Assembly: GCA_034440575.1 (NCBI GenBank) | Contig: JAOTOL010001655.1 | Coordinates: forward strand, 2,461,001 to 2,525,000 | Reading direction: 5' to 3' | From: Imbricaverruca yamaguchii | Lineage: Eukaryota; Arthropoda; Thecostraca; Neoverrucidae | Length of the DNA stretch: 64,000 bases | In this document: positions 57,413-64,000 of the stretch, piece after piece | Layout of the letters: every line of letters starts with the position of its first letter | How positions within the stretch are numbered: position 1 is the stretch's first letter | Notes under the pieces: model-generated | What the model was told of the DNA's origin: nothing | Database searches by the model: none | Seen by the model: only the letters and a program-made list of their open reading frames with translations | Position numbers and translations under genes: made by a program

Positions 57413-59111
57413 CGCCCGAAAGCCCAAATAGCTAATTAGCATATCCATATCTTTCAGCACTTGGCCGTCACATCCGATCCTTGCAAGCCAGCGTCCCAGC
57501 CACCTGTCCAGCTCAGTCCACTGGTCTGTTAAGCAAACCGCTTGCCCAGGTCACGACACGAGCGCACCAGGTCTTCCAACTGAACTCCGGGAGGAGTCAA
57601 AACGGCTCCCTCCAGGTGTCCAGCGTGGCCCCTCCGTCACCAAATAGGAGACTGGGGATCTCCCTAGTCCTTCGACACAAGAAGACCCTTCAGCGATGGG
57701 TCCGCCCTTTCCCACCCCGTTTCCTACTAAGCCTGAATAGGAGGCCGTTCTGTGTCACCGCTGTCTGGAGTGACTCGCGCCCAGAAGCGACCACCGTCAT
57801 GGATGGCGTCTCCGACGGAGCAGAGGAGCCGGAGTGAGCTTCCTCTCTGAGGTCACAGTCCATGAATACACCGGATCGCGTCTCAGATACGTCAGCTGAT
57901 TTGATGTACGTTTACCTCCATTGACTTTTTTAGTGTTCAGTTACGTAATTAAGTTCTGAGCAGTTAATTTCAAACTACTTTGCAGTGGGCATCAGATAGT
58001 TGCAGACGGCTCTTGATGAGATGTGATGTACGGCATCAGATGGTTGCGGTCTGAGATGTGTATTCTAGAGATCAAACTTTCACCAAGCCCTTTGTTGTCA
58101 TTAAATAATGTGCAGGTCATCGCAAGAGCAGGCCGTCAAGCGCGATGGCAGACGGCGGTATGCTAATTGTCGTTCACAGAAGTTTGTCCAGTAAACCCAT
58201 GCGGCTCGACATCCTTTTGTAGACAATCGCTGTACAACTGTACTTACATTGCCGTCCATTGGCGAACTTCTGTAATGTCTGCCATCGGGTGTCGTGCCAC
58301 CAGACCTGAACGCCATCTACGGCGCTGGATTCCGCATCGGCCTGCACCGGTTCCAATCTCCGCCGAGATTCTAATGACTCATGGCCAGTATGGGGCGGAA
58401 TTGAAGTTGCAACAAATCAAGCGACGCTGAGCTTTGCCTGTGGCTGTGAATAAAGTGGCTCTCATCTCTCAAACAGTCCAGCAGGGTTGAGGTGGTCTCA
58501 TGTCGTCCGATAATTTGGCACACGCCAACTACACTCAGGTACTTACTGTGTGTCACCGAGGGGTTGAAATGCGTGAGGTGCGTTACCCCGCCAACAGTGC
58601 GCCATTTTCGCTGGTAGTATCTAGAATATGTTGAAGGACGCATGCGTCATTTCGAGCTAGACACCGTTTTGCTGGGGGAATTGTTTCGTGATGACTCGTT
58701 TCCGTTATAATAGAGCAGTTTTCCTTTGCACAGTTACGATTTCCAATAATATACACACCTGGCGGACGTATTCTTACCTCTTCAGACATTCAGATTTTGT
58801 ACGTTGTGTGTTGTATTTATTCGTAAGTGAACTTCTTACGAACAATACAACCAATTCTGGTCCACGCACTTTGAAACCCAAGGTATCGTCGAAACTCCAC
58901 AAGAAGCTGAAGGGTTAATGGTTTTCCAGTGATTTCGATTCATCCGAAAAGCTCTGCAAGCCGCGATCTCAACACCGCGAAACCAACGAGCACTGTGACA
59001 GACATATTTCACAATCCCTGTAACAAGCATTGGCGGGAATTTTGAGCATGGGACATACCTTGGGAACTCATATGTACATGCTTCCCCGAGCTGACCGATC
59101 TGCATGTCCAC
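57413..59111. other. STARD7 intron 3 sequence
   Basis: No coding exon that fits the phase-0 boundaries was recognised. The 118-codon frame at 57481-57837 has no family resemblance. Confidence 0.5.
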
Positions 59112-59279
59112 TGGGGGCGAGTAGTCTAGGGATAAGGTAGTATATGTTTAGCCGAAATGTTGTGAGTTCGAGTCCCACCTGCTACTACTCTTCGCCCGCG
59201 ACCAGTCGGCGTGCGAAATTGGCGACGCTGTGTGGCACAACAGTTGACGCGTCGTAGAACCAATAACGACCACCACCTA
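59112..59279 (+). repeat. tRNA-derived SINE, family 1, diverged, in STARD7 intron 3
   Basis: Head gagtagtctagggataagg, B box gagttcgagtcccacc, body ctcttcgcccgcgaccagtc. Flanked by catgtccac at 59103-59111 and 59280-59288. Confidence 0.85.
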
Positions 59280-59288
59280 CATGTCCAC

Positions 59289-60640
59289 GTCGTTCTGCCC
59301 CATCTACGGTGCATCATGACTGTTTACCGTCGGGTCGCCAGACGGTAAACATGACTTTTAGGATGGGTCGATGCTGACGTGTCTTTGCGTACGCTATTGG
59401 AAAACAACCCTGACGTCTTGGCATCTGGAAACATTTGTGCCTTCCTAAATGCTCAAAAAGCATGTTTTGTGGGCGCAATATAGCCGAAGCAGTTGACATA
59501 CAAAAACGCAAGCTACCCACAAAAAGCATGTTTTGACGTGATGCACCGCGTTTCTGGAGAACCAATATCTGGCTATTAAACCTGAATTCTAGGTTGCCTG
59601 TAAACACAGCTCCGGGGCAAATTAGCCCTGGCAGTCGACGCGCCCCGAAGCTCCAGTTCGTGATCATCATCAGTGACGCATTTTCCTTACACGCCATCTC
59701 ACCGCACACATCCCTCTAAAAAACAAGCAAATTATGTTCATAATGTATAAGCAACTTAGGTTGCCTTCTTACAACCATGCTATCACAAGTGTTGCCAATT
59801 GATCGCTTTCACAGTAATGTTATATTATCTCGTTCTGTTTTGGAATTGATATGCCTCACATACTTGGTCTAGTCGACAGCTTTCGGCCACTTTGAAGCCT
59901 AAATCTGTGCGGCTAAGACTGTTTGCAGCCGAATAATGGTGTTATGTTAGCTGATCTGGAAAACGCTGTCTATCTTGACTAGGGTTAAATATATTATCTC
60001 TCGTGAATTTTAATACATTGCATTTTCTTTCTTTCTCCCTGGTGTTCATTTCAACGTTATAGTGCTAAAATTGGAGTAAAGGTACGTAATGCACCGCTGG
60101 CTGGAGGTTTTCCAGTTGAGGGGGATATATGTAAGGACATTCTCCGCGAACACGTATAAACACATTTCTGGTGGGAACTTTATCTTCCAATATCCCCTGC
60201 CTGAAAACGTTCTGACCTTCGGGTGTTGATACCTGTAACTGCCTCGCTACGCATGATTGTCTGATGCAACTCTTACTGAATGTACGAGGAGTGTGACTGC
60301 ACTATTTGTGTGGGTGAGCTCCAGTGTAGAAGTACTGGGTGCTAAATGGCCAAACCAGGTCGGTGCGCCCTAAAACCCAAATAACCAACCGAACCAACCA
60401 TCCAGTACAGGAGTACGAGCGAGAACCGTTCGGAGGGCCGACCATGTCATTGAATCTGCCGTGGATTCGGTCCGCGACGGTTCCAGTGGTGTGCACTTTC
60501 CCGATTCAGTTTCCGATTGTGTCATTCAGAGCCCATGTAACAGTTACCCGGAGCCAGTGGCGTTGAAGCGACGTCTGCTGGCCACACGCCCGCCTGCCCC
60601 GCACCTGAGCCGGCACGTGACGAGTGCCGACTGCCTACAG
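59289..60640. other. STARD7 intron 3, right part
   Basis: No gene seen. The frame immediately upstream of exon 4 is also open (60461-60640), so a longer exon 4 with another acceptor is possible. Confidence 0.45.
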
Positions 60641-60797
60641 GTGTGTCACGTGACGTACTGCACCTGTGCCGGCGGCCAGCCGACCCGAGCCGTCAACCGT
60701 GGCGAGGACAGCACGTGGGTACCGTTCATCGAGCGCGACCACGTGGTGGTATGGCGCCAGCGGCACCCCGAGCACGCGCACCTCTACTCGTACAAAG
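60641..60797 (+). CDS. STARD7: STARD7 homologue, exon 4 (start of START domain)
   Basis: Acceptor tgcctacag|gtg (phase 0), donor tacaaag|gtaccg (phase 1), 52 codons. It opens VCHVTYCTCAGG (Cys at residues 198, 203 and 205) and continues WVPFIERDHVVVWRQRHPEH and AHLYSYK. The last part is the beginning of the lipid-binding START fold (W-x-x-x-x-x-x-x-x-h-x-V-W-R ... L-Y-x-Y-K). The phase and the broken K-V-F-G motif match exon 5 exactly. The base composition is GC-rich. Confidence 0.9.
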
Positions 60798-61683
60798 GTA
60801 CCGCTCCCAACACCAAACGATATCCACCCGGTAACTGGAGAACGAACCGACCAGATTACCAGATCTATGAATATAGTGTGTGGTGTCCAATGCACTATCT
60901 ATTTATAGTTATGCAACGCAGAACTGCGCTTTAACGCGACAGTCGAGACCGAATTCTTACATCAGGAATGTCGTACTGTCTCATCTACTGCGTGTTTAAA
61001 TGCTAGGGGACGTGGGATTCCATTGATAATAACAAGTTTAGAACTTCGGAACGGTGTCTACGAAATATGTGAGTTGTCAGCAAGAAAGTAACGGTGAGAG
61101 GAAGTAGTAGTCACTATGGCAGGGATAGGGAAAGCGTGTGCTACTCATAGCTCATAGTTAATGAAGGGATTGTAGCACTTCTGTGACTATTGCGATGCTA
61201 CATTGTTGTACACTGTTGTACATACATGATCATTGTTACAGTGCACCATGCTCGTGTTGTCATGCCCGGGCTTTTGAGCACGGCGGAGACCGCGTTTTGG
61301 GTGGTGTGCGCCCTCGCTTCAGCTTATTCATTTTTAGGTGACGACTTGTCTGTCATCCACACTGGTATATCATTTAACTATATCTCTAAAGTGGAGTTTA
61401 CTGTCATCTGCCCGTCAGGTTAGTATGACATGTTTTTTGTTCTGTATACATGCCGAAGTGTGTCTAGGTGCATGTAAGTAGAAATCCTTAGAAATTAAGT
61501 TCTGGTTATATTTCACCGGGGGCATATTACTAATTATGCGCGTTGAATGATCAGACCTTGTCGATATACCCCCAAACACGAGTACCCGTCACCGGGGTAT
61601 AACAGATTGAATTTTCAAGTCTTCTCCAATCCATATATATACTGGACGGAGATATCCATCAGTGTCTAATCCGTTTCCAAACA

Positions 61684-61932
61684 TGTATGATGCAGACCAC
61701 TTCGTTGGTGATCTCTTTACCTGAAATAACGTCAGGTAGGATGTGTTTATATATCACAATCTGCAATGGCAGGCATAAGCATGATGTACACGTGACACCG
61801 TTAGAAACGAGGCATGGAAACTTCATAAACCCACATGAAGAATCACATCGATATCGATACTTCTTTGGCAAAGGTGTCTCTTCAGTGTTCAGTAGCTGGT
61901 GTATTCCACCCTGTTTGACGAATAATTTATGA
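61684..61932 (+). repeat. Dispersed repeat, copy 3 (diverged), in STARD7 intron 4
   Basis: Shares cttcataa-cacgca, tcgatac-ttctttgg and gtgttcag-agtggt-attcca blocks, in the same order, with the repeats at 51395 and 56950. Confidence 0.5.
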
Positions 61933-62866
61933 ACGATGTGCTGTATTCATCGAAATATTATGAAATATGGGTATCCATCACGTAATATAATTTTCAAGAA
62001 AGTCTTATCCCGAATGTATCGGCACCACCTTCTCTCCCACCTCCCTAGATGATCACTGGTATTGCTAGTACTTAGCCGTGCGCTCCCAATCACGTGGTTG
62101 TGTGTTACTGGTATTTAGGGTTAGTTTTGAAAGTTTTTTTTTCAGCATTAACCAGTATTGTAACGAAGTTTCTAGAAATGTACTGTTTTGACCATAAATT
62201 ATATATACTGGCAAAGTACCATAATGCTGGTCTGTAATTGTAAATGCTGTAATCCGGAAAGCCAGCCGACCTGCCGCGCCCCATAAATGTCGCGCCCAGT
62301 ATCTCTCCGTCCGGCCGGCGCTGTCGCCAAGTCGCGACCGGAAGCCCAGCTCGGTGCCTTTACTGGGCCGACGGCCACTGTCTGCGGCGGAGGTTCACGT
62401 GCCGGTAGCCGCCGTACCTCACGAACCACCCCCGGTGCTCAGACTACTCTGGACTGGCGAGCGGTGTGGGCCTGTCGCGCGGTCGGTCGCGCATACAAAA
62501 TAATAACTGGATTTCGGCCTCACAATTTAGAATTGGGACCGATTGCTGTCGGCTGTCGCTCTGAAACATTATTGTGTACGTCATTGCTGAATTGCGAGTG
62601 TTACCCTATATTCGCACAATACATTAATGTGCAGAGAACATCGCACTTTTGACCTCGGATATCGCGTCGTGCGGTTCTCCTAGAGTATCTACACCTATAT
62701 AGAGTCCAAAAGACTTTTCTACAGTATAATGGTTGCAGCCTATTGCTGACTTATTCTGTCGTGGGATGGTAGGTGAGCAGTTCTATATGGCTCACTTTAC
62801 TTGTGGGGCGGGACTGGAGTGCGCCATGGATGCATAATGGGTATATATATATCCGCTTAGGTAAAC

Positions 62867-63003
62867 ATGAAGCTGCAGGTGGGGTGGATGGCCTGCCGAG
62901 TGGCATACACCAAGCTGATTAATGACGATTTGATTGAAGTCAACCGTAGTGTATCAAAGTTTGCCCCTGAATGGGAATTGAGGGAACAGTGGAATGAATC
63001 CAG
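62867..63003 (+). CDS. Exon-like open segment in STARD7 intron 4 (weak)
   Basis: ATG 62867 opens 45 codons (MKLQVGWMACRVAYTKLIND ... LREQWNES) up to a consensus donor, atccag|gtaaag. It does not fit STARD7, whose exons 4 and 5 already join in phase. No homology is recognised. It could be a chance frame or an exon of a gene nested in the intron. Confidence 0.15.
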
Positions 63004-63649
63004 GTAAAGCTATGCATGCATGTGTTTGACATTGAGGATGCCTGCATGTATGAGGATGACAAGATAATTGTTGGTCAATGGCTTCATATACTTGTCAAAC
63101 AAACTGTATAAAACCTGGCATCGCTTAATAGAAACATTTTATCACGCTATGTTGTGGTTCGAACACAGGATATTTTGGTTATGTTGTTACATTTTTATTG
63201 TTGTGGGATAAGTTGGGGATCAATCCGTATCCATGCATTTTTACCAAGCTCTATCCTGTTATTTTCCTGCTATGTGGCGCAGTACCCAACTTACGTTATC
63301 GCTATTGTGTAAGGCATGCAAAATGATTTAACTATTGAAGGCGTGTTTGCCCCCTGAGATTTCGCTAACCAGCGGGCCACTAAAGAGAAAGTAATGTCTT
63401 TCCAAAGGTGTCGTTTACCATATACTCATTTTGCGCCCGGTGCCAAAGTTGTGTTATTTGACACACTACCAAACTTAGACGAAGCCAGATTAATGGTAGG
63501 ATATAGCATTTTCCGAGCAGACACGAACTCCTAGGAAGTGCTTGAAGTCCTAGAAAATATCGCTACGCAGCGGATCCCAAGGTTTCCATGTGCGCAGGGT
63601 TGCGAGCAGGGTTGCGGTGCCACTAATATCACATTGCGCTACTTCGCAG

Positions 63650-63810
63650 TGTTCGGCTCATACGACGACGTGTGTGCCAACTGCTTCTTTGAGGTGCAGC
63701 TGAACACGGCGTACCGCAGCCAGTGGGATCCCAGCGCCCTGGAGCTGCGCGTCGTCGACTCACAGCCGGCAGTCAACGGCGAAATTATCTACTGGCGAGT
63801 CCGCTTCCCG
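63650..63810 (+). CDS. STARD7: STARD7 homologue, exon 5 (START domain core)
   Basis: Acceptor gctacttcgcag|tg (completes the Val codon begun in exon 4), donor ttcccg|gtgagt (phase 0). Fifty-three codons: FGSYDDVCANCFFEVQLNTA, YRSQWDPSALELRVVDSQPA and NGEIIYWRVRFP. This is the START-domain strand-helix region, matching STARD7 in the V-F-G-x-Y-x-D-V, V-Q-L-x-x-x-Y-R and I-Y-W blocks. The gene continues past the right edge; about half of the START domain is not in the window. Confidence 0.93.
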
Positions 63811-64000
63811 GTGAGTGGCGCAAGCTAGGTCCAGCACGCTCTCTTCCATGTGTGTCTGACACTTGTCTACAGGCGTTCCCGTTGCAATATAGCCAGAGCA
63901 GTCGTAGCGCCCGAAAGCCCAAGTAATTGACCCCCCAACGAGGTGTTCCCGTCAAGAGTGTCGCGAGTGCGCTATGTGGCGTCCGCTGCCCTGCGCGTAC

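Noticed and set aside
57481..57837. 118-codon + frame as an extra STARD7 exon
   Set aside because: Exons 3 and 4 already join in phase 0 and the frame resembles nothing in STARD7.
1..64000. CRISPR array, operon, plasmid or phage system
   Set aside because: No regularly spaced short repeats with unique spacers and no compact prokaryotic coding. The splice sites and LINE/SINE content are those of an animal genome.

Overview
The window is nuclear DNA from an animal. It has spliced genes with GT-AG introns, several degraded non-LTR retrotransposons, tRNA-derived SINEs with target-site duplications, a hAT-like transposase relic, a Gypsy-like relic and many micro- and minisatellites. Nothing suggests operons, bacterial genes or CRISPR. 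The wording of the START-domain gene looks to me most like an invertebrate (arthropod-type) STARD7. That placement is from memory and is not proven.

Only a small part of the window is host coding sequence. (1) Bases 2-133 look like the terminal exon of an unrecognised + strand gene. (2) A minus-strand beta-1,3-glycosyltransferase (GT31, galactosyltransferase-like) exon lies at 5904-6986. It carries one frameshift and lacks its 5' membrane-anchor exon. (3) A STARD7 homologue on the + strand fills 52139 to the right edge. I can assemble five exons with matching splice phases (52139-52423, 52989-53194, 55838-55934, 60641-60797, 63650-63810). They give 302 codons: a mitochondrial-type leader, a helical linker, a Cys pair and the first part of the START domain. 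The rest of the gene runs off the window.

Everything else is mobile or repetitive. Bases 9291-12834 hold a CR1-like LINE (LINE-A copy 1) abutting a 40-bp minisatellite. Bases 19729-21330 hold two tandem repeat blocks and a LINE 3' fragment. Bases 22392-24432 are a Gypsy-like pol relic. Bases 25681-28810 hold a hAT-like transposase relic headed by a 153-bp duplication that carries a perfect DR1 nuclear-receptor motif. Bases 30366-36660 are a nest: LINE-A copy 2 sits inside an older LINE-B and is flanked by a 5-bp duplication. LINE-A copy 3 is at 47212-49101. Two copies of a roughly 1.35-kb element with duplicated termini and TTAA flanks lie at 44877-46217 and 54379-55771. The second ends about 60 bp before STARD7 exon 3. 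Six copies of one tRNA-type SINE occur, most with clear target duplications, and fragments of two other tRNA-type SINEs are present.

The most distinctive items are the TTAA-flanked element pair, the DR1-bearing duplication, a forkhead-type palindrome cluster at 15043-15088 and a long foldback at 38086-38135. I did not find a convincing new multi-gene system.
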